This document shows, piece by piece, positions 32,027 through 40,837 of a stretch of 59,051 nt of DNA. Below the pieces are notes generated by a model. It worked only from the letters and a program-made list of their open reading frames with translations, was not told where the DNA came from and ran no database searches. How positions within the stretch are numbered: position 1 is the stretch's first letter; each line of letters begins with the position of its first letter. The DNA lies in assembly GCA_023229795.1 (NCBI GenBank), contig JALNYP010000021.1, positions 1 to 59,051 of the forward strand, in the 5' to 3' direction. The DNA comes from Syntrophobacterales bacterium. Lineage in GTDB: Bacteria; Desulfobacterota; Desulfobaccia; Desulfobaccales; 0-14-0-80-60-11. The translations under genes and the position numbers were made by a program.

Positions 32027-34084
32027 TTAGGAGCCGGACTTGAATTTCACCGCACAGGTGGCGCCGGGAATGAGGACGGTTCCGGGCGCCGGTTCCTGGC
32101 TGACGGCCATACCGCTGCCTTCGAAGCGGCATTGCAGTCCGGCGCGATTCAGCACATTGAGCACCTGGCGGATGGTGTAACCCTTAACGTCGGGCATGAC
32201 CTTCAACGGCCCCTTGGCAATCTCCGGTTTAGGGGTCGCCGGGGTCACCGGTTGCGCCTTGCCCTCGGGTCCCGTGGCCGCAGACGCAGGGGAGGACAGG
32301 ATGGAGGCTAACACCGGTTCGTTTTTGGCCTTGGGAGGTTCCTTGGGGTAATAACCCAAGACCCGCATGGACTGCGCGGCAATTTCCTTGAAGATGGGCC
32401 CCGCCACCACGCCGCCGAAAATGGCCCCTTTAGGTTCATCCACAATGACCACAATAGCCAGAACCGGGTGGTCGGCGGGTATCATGCCGATGAACAGGGA
32501 GTTAAACTTGCTGTGCGAATAGGCGCGGCCGATTATTTTCTGAGCGGTGCCGGTCTTGCCGGCTACCGTAAAACCTTCGGGGGCCGCCTCTTTGGCGGTG
32601 CCGCCGGGCTGAGTCACCGTCTCCATGATCGCCAGCATCTCCCGTGCGGCAGTCTGGGATAGGACCCGCCGGACCGGGCGGGGCGGAAAACTCTGCACTT
32701 TGTCCCCTTGAGGGTTAACGATCTCTTTCACCAACCGGGGCTCCATGAGGACGCCCTCGTTGCCCATAGTCGCCATAGCCAGGGTCATTTGGAGCGGCGT
32801 CACCGACACGCCCTGCCCGAACGCCACGGTAGTGCGGTCGATGAGCGAGCGGGTCTTGAGAAGGTTTTTCACCAATCCGCCCGTCTCCCCGGGAAAGAGG
32901 ATACCGGAACGGCGGCCGAACCCGAAATCATGGAGATACTGATCCAAACGTTTAGCCCCGACTTTGTGGGAAATCTTGGCTGCCCCGATGTTACTGGATT
33001 TCTGAATCACCTGCTGCACGGTCAGGGTGCCGTAGGGATGAACATCGTGAATCACCTCTTTGGCCCCCAGGTGCCAGATGCCGTTTTCGCAATGGAACCG
33101 GTCCGTGGGTTTGACTACCTGGGCATCCAGGGCGGAGGCGGCGATGAAGATTTTATAGGTGGACCCGGGTTCGAGACAGTCGGTCAGCAGGCGGTTGCGC
33201 CGGGCATATTCATTAAATTGGGCATAACGGTTAGGGTCCATGACCGGAGTCTGGGCCATGGCCAGGATTTCTCCGGTTTGGGGGCGCATCACCAGAGCCA
33301 AGCCGCCGGTGGCGTGGTATTTTTCCACTCCCCGGGCCAGTTCTTTCTCGGCGATGTACTGCAGGGTGCGGTCCAGGGTGAGGACCACGTTGTTGCCCAT
33401 GACCTCAGGGTCCCAGGCCTTTTCCCCGGTAACGACGATGTGGCCCCGGGCATCCCGCATATTCCAGCACTGCTTGGGTTTGCCGAAAAGCTGGTTGTTA
33501 TACTGGTATTCCAAGCCTTCCAGGCCGTCGCCGTCAATGTTGCAAAACCCCAAGACTTCGCCTGCCAGGGCCAGCTGGGGATAGTAGCGCTTGGCCTCGG
33601 GCACCAGATAAACGGCGTCCGTATTGTTGCGGCCGGTGATCTTGGCCGCCCGGATACGGCTTTCTTCGGCGGCCTCCCAGGCCCGAAAGGCCTCCTCCCG
33701 TTCGGGAGTGAGATGGCGCTTGACCCAGACAAAGGGGCGGGCCCGGGTGAGGATCTCTTTTAAATCCTTAGGGTTATAGCCCAGGACCGGAGCCAGCTGC
33801 CGGCTCAGGCGGTCGGCGTTCTTGATCTGGCTGGGGTGGGCCACCACGGATGCGACCCGGGTACTGACGGCCAGCTCCACGCCGTTGCGGTCCAGGATCA
33901 TGCCCCGGACCGGCAGGATGGGGCAGAATTTCTGGTACTCCCGGGTGGCTTCTTCCCGGAGTTCCGCGCCGCGAATGCCCTGCAAATAAAGGAATCTGCC
34001 GCAAATCCACAAGCCAAAGACCAGCAGACCCACGGCCACCAGGCCGATGCGCAGCCGGACCCATTTGCTCATGCCCTGATTCAC
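32027..34084 (-). CDS. ftsI: Peptidoglycan transpeptidase FtsI (PBP3) with PASTA domain
   Basis: Division-specific class B penicillin-binding protein. The 685-residue protein has one N-terminal membrane helix (about 10-30) and a pedestal with PVRGMILDRNG. The transpeptidase has active Ser308 in STYK, SSN in the KSSNIGAAK segment (about 361) and KTG in AGKTGTAQK (about 512). A single C-terminal PASTA domain (MPDVKGYTIRQVLN to the end) follows a Pro/Ala-rich linker; PASTA on FtsI is common outside Gammaproteobacteria. It overlaps ftsL by four bases. Confidence 0.97.
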   Translation of the reverse strand: MNQGMSKWVRLRIGLVAVGLLVFGLWICGRFLYLQGIRGAELREEATREYQKFCPILPVRGMILDRNGVELAVSTRVASVVAHPSQIKNADRLSRQLAPVLGYNPKDLKEILTRARPFVWVKRHLTPEREEAFRAWEAAEESRIRAAKITGRNNTDAVYLVPEAKRYYPQLALAGEVLGFCNIDGDGLEGLEYQYNNQLFGKPKQCWNMRDARGHIVVTGEKAWDPEVMGNNVVLTLDRTLQYIAEKELARGVEKYHATGGLALVMRPQTGEILAMAQTPVMDPNRYAQFNEYARRNRLLTDCLEPGSTYKIFIAASALDAQVVKPTDRFHCENGIWHLGAKEVIHDVHPYGTLTVQQVIQKSSNIGAAKISHKVGAKRLDQYLHDFGFGRRSGILFPGETGGLVKNLLKTRSLIDRTTVAFGQGVSVTPLQMTLAMATMGNEGVLMEPRLVKEIVNPQGDKVQSFPPRPVRRVLSQTAAREMLAIMETVTQPGGTAKEAAPEGFTVAGKTGTAQKIIGRAYSHSKFNSLFIGMIPADHPVLAIVVIVDEPKGAIFGGVVAGPIFKEIAAQSMRVLGYYPKEPPKAKNEPVLASILSSPASAATGPEGKAQPVTPATPKPEIAKGPLKVMPDVKGYTIRQVLNVLNRAGLQCRFEGSGMAVSQEPAPGTVLIPGATCAVKFKSGS

Positions 34085-34431
34085 GGCAGGTTCACGACCT
34101 GGGAGGGTTGCGGCGCCCCCATGTCATAATCGGCTGCCAGTTTCTCCAGACGTTGGATGGAGGTGAGGCAAGCCAGTTCGATGCGGAGCTTGCGGTTAAG
34201 ATCCAGATACTGTTTCTGGATTTCCTCCGCCTGGGAAATCTGGTAGCTCTGGGTGATAAACTGCAAGTCGGCCCAGGCCAGGAATAAGGAGGTGAAAAAG
34301 ACCCCGGCGGTGGCCAGGACAACCGCGCTGACGATGACCTTGGACCAGCGCCAAGACTGCCCGACTTTGCGGTTCTTAGAGAAAAAAGCCTGTTCGATGC
34401 TGCTCCAGCGGAGCGTCATGTGACTCGCCAT
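34081..34431 (-). CDS. ftsL: Cell division protein FtsL
   Basis: A 116-residue bitopic protein with a cytoplasmic N-terminus, a membrane helix (VIVSAVVLATAGVFFTSLFL, about 32-51) and a heptad-like periplasmic coiled coil (about 60-95). FtsL binds FtsB and FtsQ and activates FtsW/FtsI. Sequence conservation of FtsL is low; the call rests on size, topology and the position between rsmH and ftsI, overlapping ftsI by four bases. Confidence 0.88.
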   Translation of the reverse strand: MASHMTLRWSSIEQAFFSKNRKVGQSWRWSKVIVSAVVLATAGVFFTSLFLAWADLQFITQSYQISQAEEIQKQYLDLNRKLRIELACLTSIQRLEKLAADYDMGAPQPSQVVNLP

Positions 34432-34451
34432 CCCGCATCCCTCCCAAGTTG

Positions 34452-35339
34452 TTACGCCATTTTCTCAGCAATTCGTAATTTGGCACTGCGGGCCCGGGGA
34501 TTGGCCTTCACTTCGGCCGGGGTCGGGGTCAGTGGTTTGCGGGTGAGGCGAACCATGACCCCGGCCCGTTCCCAGGCAGCCAGGCGATGTTTGACCAGCC
34601 GGTCTTCCAGCGAGTGGTACGAGATGACCACCAGGCGCCCGCCGGGTTCCAGCCAGGCCGGGACGTTCTCCAGAAAGGTGGCCAACTCTTCCAACTCCAG
34701 GTTGACGGCAATACGCAAGGCCTGGAAGACCCGGGTAGCTGGATGCAGTCTCCCCCTGCGCCCCCCGGGTCCCTGGGCCTGTTCAATGACTTCCACCAAC
34801 TGCCGGGTCGTCTGAAAAACCCGGCGACGCCGGCTTTGCACCACCAGGCGGGCAATACGCCGGGCCCGGGGTTCCTCGCCATACTCCCAAAAAATCCTTT
34901 CCAGTTCCGCCTCGGAGGCACGGTTGAGCAACTGGGCGGCCGTAGCTGCGGAGCCTTCGGAATTAAAGCGCATATCCAGAGGCTCATCCCCGGCAAAGGA
35001 AAAGCCGCGTTGGGACTGCGCCAGCTGGAAAGAAGACAGGCCCAGGTCGAGGAGGATGCCTGCGACCCCGGGGATCTGGGTTGAAGCCAACAGCTCCCCT
35101 AGTTGGGCATAAGAACGATGAAAGAGTTGAAATCTGGAGGTGTGATGAGCCAGCCGGGTAGCGGCCGTCTGAAGAACTTCAGGATCCCGATCCAGGCCCC
35201 AGAGCTCCCCCTCCGGGCCGATGTGGTCCAGGATGGCCGCGGCATGCCCCCCCTCACCCACGGTGCCATCCACATACAGGCGGCCAGACCGGCAATTCAG
35301 GCCCATCAGCACCTCCCTCACCATGACCGGTTCGTGCAC
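34452..35339 (-). CDS. rsmH: 16S rRNA m4C1402 methyltransferase RsmH
   Basis: Methylates N4 of C1402 in 16S rRNA using S-adenosylmethionine. The protein is 295 residues from a GTG at 35339. The family start HEPVMVREVL is immediately present, then the SAM motif VDGTVGEGGHAAAIL, GILLDLGLSSFQLAQSQRGF and late ISYHSLEDRLVKH. The longer frame to 35441 overlaps mraZ and is not homologous; an ATG at 35324 would cut the conserved start. It lies 17 bases after mraZ. Confidence 0.96.
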   Translation of the reverse strand: MHEPVMVREVLMGLNCRSGRLYVDGTVGEGGHAAAILDHIGPEGELWGLDRDPEVLQTAATRLAHHTSRFQLFHRSYAQLGELLASTQIPGVAGILLDLGLSSFQLAQSQRGFSFAGDEPLDMRFNSEGSAATAAQLLNRASEAELERIFWEYGEEPRARRIARLVVQSRRRRVFQTTRQLVEVIEQAQGPGGRRGRLHPATRVFQALRIAVNLELEELATFLENVPAWLEPGGRLVVISYHSLEDRLVKHRLAAWERAGVMVRLTRKPLTPTPAEVKANPRARSAKLRIAEKMA

Positions 35340-35356
35340 CGGGTTGTGGTCTGTGG

Positions 35357-35791
35357 TTAGATTAGCAATTCGTGTAGCATCCCTTCGTCGATGGATTCTT
35401 CGAGTTCGCGGCGATGCGCCTCGAAGGTGGTGCGATCCCAAATTTCAAAGCAGCGGATGGCCCCCACCAGACAGACTTCCCGGCTGAGCCGGGCATAGTC
35501 CCTGAGATTGGGGGGCACCAGGATGCGGCCCTGGCGATCCAGGGGACATTCTTCCACCCCGGAGATCAGAAACCGCTGAAAGGCTCTCAGGTCTTTGCGA
35601 AACAGCGGCTGTTCGGCAAATTTGGCCTCGATTTTGACCCACTCGGTCTGGGGAAAGGCCAGGACATAACCGCCCCAATTGGTCAGGATGATCTGGCGAT
35701 CCTTGCGTTCCTTAAGGATCTCCCGGTAGCGGGCCGGTATGCTGACCCGTCCTTTGTTATCCATGGTATGGAAGAAGCTACCGGTGAACAT
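35357..35791 (-). CDS. mraZ: Transcription regulator MraZ
   Basis: Ring-forming DNA-binding protein of the AbrB-like fold that represses its own dcw operon. The protein is 144 residues from ATG 35791. It has two SpoVT/AbrB-like halves: FTGSFFHTMDNKGRVSIPAR and, in the second, CPLDRQGRILVPPNLRDYA. First gene of the cluster. Directly upstream lie four TGGRR boxes at ten-base spacing and a strong promoter. The ATG at 35791 is preferred to the upstream frame, which runs into the operator. Confidence 0.97.
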   Translation of the reverse strand: MFTGSFFHTMDNKGRVSIPARYREILKERKDRQIILTNWGGYVLAFPQTEWVKIEAKFAEQPLFRKDLRAFQRFLISGVEECPLDRQGRILVPPNLRDYARLSREVCLVGAIRCFEIWDRTTFEAHRRELEESIDEGMLHELLI

Positions 35792-35792
35792 C

Positions 35793-35827
35793 CCCCATCG
35801 ATCCCCACTATGTTCCACTTTTTCCCA
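35793..35827 (-). promoter_or_regulatory. MraZ operator, four boxes
   Basis: On the minus strand TGGGA (35823-35827), TGGAA (35813-35817), TGGGG (35803-35807) and TGGGG (35793-35797) occur at exact ten-base intervals, each followed by a five-base spacer. Known MraZ sites are TGGGN repeats with five-base spacers. Here they lie between the predicted transcription start and the mraZ ATG. Confidence 0.9.
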
Positions 35828-35836
35828 CTTGCAGCC

Positions 35837-35866
35837 AAAATATGCCCTTTCTCAGGGAAATGTCAA
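35837..35866 (-). promoter_or_regulatory. Sigma-70 promoter of mraZ/dcw
   Basis: Perfect -35 TTGACA (35861-35866), 18-base spacer and -10 TATTTT (35837-35842). The predicted start near 35830 is just upstream of the MraZ boxes. Confidence 0.75.
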
Positions 35867-36157
35867 GAGAAAAACGCGCTAAGGGCGAAATATATCCATA
35901 AGAATTATTTCTTTAAGGCGGCGAGTTTCAAGAAACCGAGAAGGGCCGGACGTCGTGGAACCCCGTTTCAGGTCCTCGGAGTTTATGGCGTGATTGTTCT
36001 TGGAAGCGGGGCTATGATGAGACAGCGATGATTATAAAAGAAAATATGAGGGATAATCAACCAGGGCTAAGGGGGCTTCCCGGCTCAAAGCCGGTTTAGG
36101 GGGCGACGCCGTTCGGGGCAGTAGAAGACACTCAGGTACCCCGGAAAAAATGCCCCC
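35867..36157. other. Spacer between mraZ promoter and ruvX
   Basis: About 290 bases without a supported gene. It holds GC-rich stretches such as GGCTTCCCGGCTCAAAGCCGG near 36068 that could form short hairpins. I see no RNA gene or further promoter. Confidence 0.5.
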
Positions 36158-36619
36158 TCAGTCTGCGGAGGTTTGGCTCCGAAAATCCAGGTAATTTTGC
36201 AGAATGAGGACCGCGGCCAACTGGTCCACCACCTGGCGGCGGCGCCGGCGGCTCATATCCGCCTCCACCAGGACCCGTTCGGCGGCCGCGGTGGTGAGGC
36301 GTTCATCCCAAGGAGTGACCTTGATCCCGAGGGCCGCACCCAACTCCCGGGCCAGGACCATGATCCCCTGGGCCGCAGCGCCCTCGCGGCCGTCCATATG
36401 GCGGGGCAATCCTACCACAATCTGCTGCACCTGGTATTCCCGGGCGAGGTTTAAGAGATAGGCCAGGTCCGTCTGGCGGTCCCGGCGCTTCAAGACCCCC
36501 AGTCCCTGGGCAGTGATCCCCAAAGGATCGCTCACGGCCAGGCCGATGCGCTTTTCGCCGACATCCAGGGCGAGAATCCGCACTTCCCGGCGATTCGACG
36601 AGGATAGATCCGTTTTCAT
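36158..36619 (-). CDS. ruvX: Putative pre-16S rRNA nuclease / Holliday junction resolvase RuvX (YqgF)
   Basis: A 153-residue RNase H-fold protein. Its first acidic residue is in ILALDVGEKRIGLAVSDP, QQIVVGLPRHMDG carries the conserved GLP motif, and the C-terminal DERLTTAAAERVL motif is typical of YqgF. Family members mature the 5' end of 16S rRNA in Escherichia coli; resolvase activity was an early proposal. It stands alone after a 39-base gap from the O-antigen ligase-like gene. Confidence 0.94.
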   Translation of the reverse strand: MKTDLSSSNRREVRILALDVGEKRIGLAVSDPLGITAQGLGVLKRRDRQTDLAYLLNLAREYQVQQIVVGLPRHMDGREGAAAQGIMVLARELGAALGIKVTPWDERLTTAAAERVLVEADMSRRRRRQVVDQLAAVLILQNYLDFRSQTSAD

Positions 36620-36658
36620 AAGATAGGTCCCAGAAGAACATGCCGCGGGAAAGATGAC

Positions 36659-37909
36659 TTAAGACCGTATCCTCTCAGAGGCATAGTAGCCGGCCATGAT
36701 CCCCAACTGCACATGAAAAAGCCAGTTGACCGGAGGGAAGAGCAGCGAGTCGTAGGTTAAGGAATGGCAGGCGAACCCGATCAAGACCAGTAGCCGATAC
36801 CATTCCATGGGGGTGGACGCCGCGTCGGACCGCACTTTTTTAACATACCTGAAGCCGATCAATGAAACCAGACCTAAATAGAACAGGGTTATGATGGTGC
36901 CGAGTTCAACCAACCCTGTCAGGGCCATGTTGTCTAAGGTCTGCAGCTTGGCGACCGCCTGCGGAAACTCCTGAACGTCTTTATTCCACTGCCGATAATC
37001 CTTTAAATAGCGGTCATGGGTGAAAGAGCGCAAGCCGATTCCCATGAAAGGATGAGCTTTCCAGATATGGAAGGCGAAAGGGTATAATTCCAGGCGCTGA
37101 TAGATGCTATCATAACGCGGCACGTTCGGGTCGAGGCGAGCAATCATTTGCCTGGCTCGCAGGGGCAGGATCAGGGCAATAACCAGAAGCATGGCAAAGA
37201 TCAGATATCTCTTGCGGCGGCCCAGATAAATCAACGATACCAACAGCATGGCGGCCAGTACGATCCAGGTGCCCCGCTTATGGGTCAGAAAGATCAGCAT
37301 CCCGCCGGCCAGAACGAGCAGCCACCCCGCTGATTTGCCAGACCACATCTTTGAGAAGACCAGACGCACGGGACCGGTGGAAAGCAGAATTACCATACTA
37401 CCTAAAGGAATCGCATGCAGGACGAAGGTCTGCAATACTCCGGCCGCATAGGCCCCCCGGATCAGGTAGATGGTAATTTCCCCTGCGGCAATGACGGCCA
37501 GGCAACCGCTGCAGAACCAGTCGAACCTCTCTCTGCGGCGTTGGTCGGTTAATAAAAACATCGCAGTCCACAAAGCCAATATCCCGGTTAGCAGGAAGGT
37601 CCGCATCGAATTGCCGGACTTAACGGGGTTGTCACTCAGAAAAGTATTCAGGACCCCCAAAAGCAGGATGGAAATGATCAGGATTATTTCCAGCCGGTAC
37701 TCTTTGGCGGTGACTACCCGTGACCGGTAAGCCAGGCATACCAGTAGCCCGGGCAGAGTGTAGATGAGAATCTCGACGGTGAGGCAGCAATGACTGCCCA
37801 AGATATGGGGAGACCAGAGCAGGACAAGGTAGGCCCCAGAGCCCAGGAGGGCATAAAAAGCCAGTCTATTCAAGCAAGCAGGATTGGTAAGGTTGGATAG
37901 AGATCTCAC
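36659..37909 (-). CDS. O-antigen ligase / Wzy-like membrane protein
   Basis: A 416-residue polytopic protein with about ten to twelve membrane helices. The central pair of helices with FLTHKRGTWIVLAAML and the periplasmic loop with HPFMGIGLRSFTHDRY are the Wzy_C/O-antigen ligase pattern, in which Arg and His residues bind the polyprenyl-linked glycan. It could be a ligase (WaaL-like) or a polymerase (Wzy). It is grouped with a GT39-like gene and a small membrane protein, suggesting surface glycan assembly. Codon use is less GC-rich than the dcw genes. Confidence 0.82.
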   Translation of the reverse strand: MRSLSNLTNPACLNRLAFYALLGSGAYLVLLWSPHILGSHCCLTVEILIYTLPGLLVCLAYRSRVVTAKEYRLEIILIISILLLGVLNTFLSDNPVKSGNSMRTFLLTGILALWTAMFLLTDQRRRERFDWFCSGCLAVIAAGEITIYLIRGAYAAGVLQTFVLHAIPLGSMVILLSTGPVRLVFSKMWSGKSAGWLLVLAGGMLIFLTHKRGTWIVLAAMLLVSLIYLGRRKRYLIFAMLLVIALILPLRARQMIARLDPNVPRYDSIYQRLELYPFAFHIWKAHPFMGIGLRSFTHDRYLKDYRQWNKDVQEFPQAVAKLQTLDNMALTGLVELGTIITLFYLGLVSLIGFRYVKKVRSDAASTPMEWYRLLVLIGFACHSLTYDSLLFPPVNWLFHVQLGIMAGYYASERIRS

Positions 37910-38015
37910 AAATAAGCAACTCGAAGACCGGGCTCGCTATAGCCCGAGCAGTAAGAGGCAATTGACTTGCCAATGGTATTCCTTCAGGGCGGAATTTTAC
38001 AGGACAATCCTGCTT

Positions 38016-38585
38016 TCAAAGGTTCTTGCCGCGCACTTCCAAACTGTTTAGCTTTTCGGATAGCTTCTTAACCTCGCTGGCGCATAACTGACAGCGGGCG
38101 CGGATTTCTTGAATCTGGAAGTCAGGACCATGATTCAATGAAAATTGTCTTGCACTATTTTGAGGGAATGTCGGCCTCATCAATTCAAGGTTGTGAAGCA
38201 TGGAATCCACATACCTCACATTTCTCTCCACCTTTACCCGGGTTCTTTTAGCCTGGTAGATATTGACATTCCAGAAGAATTTCGGAAAGAAAAAACGAAC
38301 CCCTTCAGACCAGGGAGAGAGGACAAGGCTGGCCCCCGAGAGCCTCCGGTCCGGGGTGTTAGACGCCAGAAATGCTTCGAGATCATGGACTCTTCCTCTG
38401 AGGGAGATCAAATCGGCTTCCATTAACAGGCACTTGTCCCCTACGGCTTCCAGTTTGGACCGAAAATGTTTGCCCGGAAACAGATAATCCTGAAATTCGG
38501 CAACCTGAAACAGGCCCTGGACCAAAACCAGGAGCAGTCCCGCCGGGAGAATGAATTTCCAGGCTTTCAAGGACTTAAGGGCCAT
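38016..38585 (-). CDS. Small membrane protein with coiled-coil region, unknown
   Basis: A 189-residue protein from the ATG at 38585, which overlaps the 3' end of the GT39-like gene by eleven bases. One hydrophobic helix (about 9-27) leads into an extracytoplasmic part with charged helical stretches. A CQLC pair lies near the C-terminus, in a coiled-coil-like end (SEVKKLSEKLNSLEV). The longer frame lies inside the upstream gene and is unlikely. I do not recognise the family. Coupling to the glycosyltransferase suggests a helper role; this is inference. Confidence 0.6.
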   Translation of the reverse strand: MALKSLKAWKFILPAGLLLVLVQGLFQVAEFQDYLFPGKHFRSKLEAVGDKCLLMEADLISLRGRVHDLEAFLASNTPDRRLSGASLVLSPWSEGVRFFFPKFFWNVNIYQAKRTRVKVERNVRYVDSMLHNLELMRPTFPQNSARQFSLNHGPDFQIQEIRARCQLCASEVKKLSEKLNSLEVRGKNL

Positions 38586-40188
38586 CAGAGGACACCGAAC
38601 GTTTTTTATAGACAACCATCTTATGCCGAGATTGGGCCAGTGGGATAAAACGATGCTCGTAAGGATCGGGGATGTTCCCGAAGGCTTCGTCTTCAAAAGA
38701 TAGAACTAAAGGATAATATTCGGAATTTGAGGAAAGTTTTGCCCTGGAGATAATTTCGGAATAATTCAAATGATAGACCCGGTTCCATCGAGTCTCCCAA
38801 CGCGGCACTACCCAATCAGGAGAAGAGGGTATGGCGATATTCCCCTGTAATCCCCCGATAACGCGGTTATTTGTATAAAATTGCAGAGGCAAATCTCCAT
38901 AGGTGATCAGGATAGTTTCGCCAGGTTGAGCATGGGTTTTAAAGAACCCGATGAGGTTACCAATTACATCGGGGTACGAAAAGCGCAGTTCGGTAAGAAA
39001 GAGTTTGAGGGGAAAGTTAGGGTAAGTGAGCATGTGACGATCACTGAGCAAGGGGCGATTAGTGATATAGAGCCAATCCATCGGGATAAGGTTAAGCCAG
39101 TTGGTAAACAGCAGGAGAAAGCCCAACAGAATTGCGGAAAATTTTTGAAAACGCCAGGCTTGTAAGATGACCCATCCCAAGATAATTGCGCACAAAGGGT
39201 AGAGGTGAAGTAAATATCGATGCTCACATTGGGGAACTGGGGATAAGAATATGATGTTGCCCATAACGATCACGGTCAAGAACAGAGTGAATCTCTCTGC
39301 GGGGTCTTGGGGGAGGCTGGAACGGGTCCAAAGAATTCGCCGCCATCTCCAGACCAAATAGAAAATTATCGGCAGGGGCAGCATAAATTGGAAAAGGCCG
39401 CTAAAGTAATTCTCTAAATTTACAGGAATCAACACCGGATGGATTATCTTGGACTGTTCCTGGATTCTAAACAAGAAGAGGCCCGGGAGAATTATGAATG
39501 CGGTCGCGAAAATCACCTTCGCGGTCCGTTTTAAGGGGATTTTGTCGGAGTAAAGCCAAATAGCCGCCAGCAAGGCGGGCGCCAGAAAACTAATAAACAG
39601 CAGATAATTGGTATAGAACAATAATCCTACGGATAAACACAACAGGAGAGCTGGCCATAATCGTGATTGCCAGTCTTCCATAAAGGCATGAAGACTAAGC
39701 AGGGTTAAAAAAGCCCCCATGCTATAGTAACGGGCTTGTCGGGCGGAAAGCAGGAAGACCACGGAAAAGCATAACAACAATGCGGCCAGGCTGCCCCAGG
39801 TGTGATTGCCAAAATTTTTGCTGACGATCCGGTAAACCAAAAAAATGCACGCCAGGCCGAACAAGGTAAAAGGCAGACGCCCGGCAAAGGTCGTGGGACC
39901 CATGATCCGAAAAGCCCCGGCGGTCGCATAAATCTGCAGCCAGGGAGACCACCGCCATAAATAGTTCTGGTCGAACTCTTGCCCTTGCTCCTGCGAGATA
40001 AAATTTACTCCGTCATAAGCCCGGGGGACCCCATATTTCAGAACGTTGCGGGCCAAACAGGCGGTTTCGGCCTCATCCTGCCAGAAAGGCCGCTGGTCCA
40101 GATGGAAAAGCAGGAGAAAGGCCGCCAGGGCCAAAATGATCGCGATGGGTAGGACTAATGGAAAACGACGCTTTACCGGATCATCCAT
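38575..40188 (-). CDS. GT39-like (ArnT/PMT family) membrane glycosyltransferase
   Basis: A 537-residue protein with a first helix (about 10-28) followed by the acidic motif FWQDEAETACLARN (D38, E39). This is the catalytic-type DE of polyprenyl-phosphate-sugar transferases of the GT-C fold. About ten to twelve helices follow (to about 380), then a periplasmic domain with GLQGNIAIPSSPDW. Relatives move sugars from lipid carriers to lipid A or proteins. The acceptor is unknown. It begins a three-gene leftward group with the coiled-coil protein and the O-antigen ligase-like gene. Confidence 0.82.
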   Translation of the reverse strand: MDDPVKRRFPLVLPIAIILALAAFLLLFHLDQRPFWQDEAETACLARNVLKYGVPRAYDGVNFISQEQGQEFDQNYLWRWSPWLQIYATAGAFRIMGPTTFAGRLPFTLFGLACIFLVYRIVSKNFGNHTWGSLAALLLCFSVVFLLSARQARYYSMGAFLTLLSLHAFMEDWQSRLWPALLLCLSVGLLFYTNYLLFISFLAPALLAAIWLYSDKIPLKRTAKVIFATAFIILPGLFLFRIQEQSKIIHPVLIPVNLENYFSGLFQFMLPLPIIFYLVWRWRRILWTRSSLPQDPAERFTLFLTVIVMGNIIFLSPVPQCEHRYLLHLYPLCAIILGWVILQAWRFQKFSAILLGFLLLFTNWLNLIPMDWLYITNRPLLSDRHMLTYPNFPLKLFLTELRFSYPDVIGNLIGFFKTHAQPGETILITYGDLPLQFYTNNRVIGGLQGNIAIPSSPDWVVPRWETRWNRVYHLNYSEIISRAKLSSNSEYYPLVLSFEDEAFGNIPDPYEHRFIPLAQSRHKMVVYKKRSVSSDGP

Positions 40189-40312
40189 GATTTTTATCTG
40201 GCAAGATAGCTGGCAGGAGAGTCGTTAGGCTATCCCTCAAGAAGCAAGTCTGCCGAAAAGCTCCATTTCTTTGAAAATCTGATGATAGCAAATGCTTCCC
40301 ACCTCTGCCAAA

Positions 40313-40720
40313 TTATTTTGACAGCAGCCAGACCGCGGCCAGGGCCAGGGCCAATCCGGCCGAATGCCGCAGAGTCAGGGCCTCGTGGAGGAAAACCGCG
40401 CTCAAGAGCACGGTGATGGCGGGATAGATGGCGGTGAGGGGCACCACCACCGCAGCCGGGCCTTTGCCCAAGGCCTCGTAGAAACACAAGAGGGCCACGG
40501 CCATGGCCAGGCCGGACCCCAGGGCGGCACCCACCCCCCAGGGCTGCCAGGAGACCTTCCCGATCCCGCCTGCCAGGAGGTACGCCATTACTACCAGGTG
40601 CCCGGAAATGGCCAGGAGATAAACCACTTGTGAGGGCAGGTGCTGGGCGGCCACCTTGCCCAGGAAACCCCATACGCCCCACAGGCCCAATGCCAGTAAG
40701 GAAAACCCCAACCAATGCAT
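40313..40720 (-). CDS. EamA/DMT superfamily transporter, half-size
   Basis: A 135-residue protein with five membrane helices, opening MHWLGFSLLALGLWGVWGFL. It has the EamA signature FYEALGKGPAAVVVPLTAIYP and the ending LTLRHSAGLALALAAVWLL. This is one EamA repeat, so it would act as a dimer, as in other half-size DMT proteins. Substrate unknown. It is divergent from the oxidoreductase at 40838. Confidence 0.88.
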   Translation of the reverse strand: MHWLGFSLLALGLWGVWGFLGKVAAQHLPSQVVYLLAISGHLVVMAYLLAGGIGKVSWQPWGVGAALGSGLAMAVALLCFYEALGKGPAAVVVPLTAIYPAITVLLSAVFLHEALTLRHSAGLALALAAVWLLSK

Positions 40721-40837
40721 CGCGCGGCCCCCGGTCTTGCCAGTGATCAGACTTTCATCTACTATACTTCATGTGCGCTACGTTACCAAGACCAACCAGC
40801 CCTTGTCCTGTGCCTCTGATCCCGGGACAGGTAAAGC

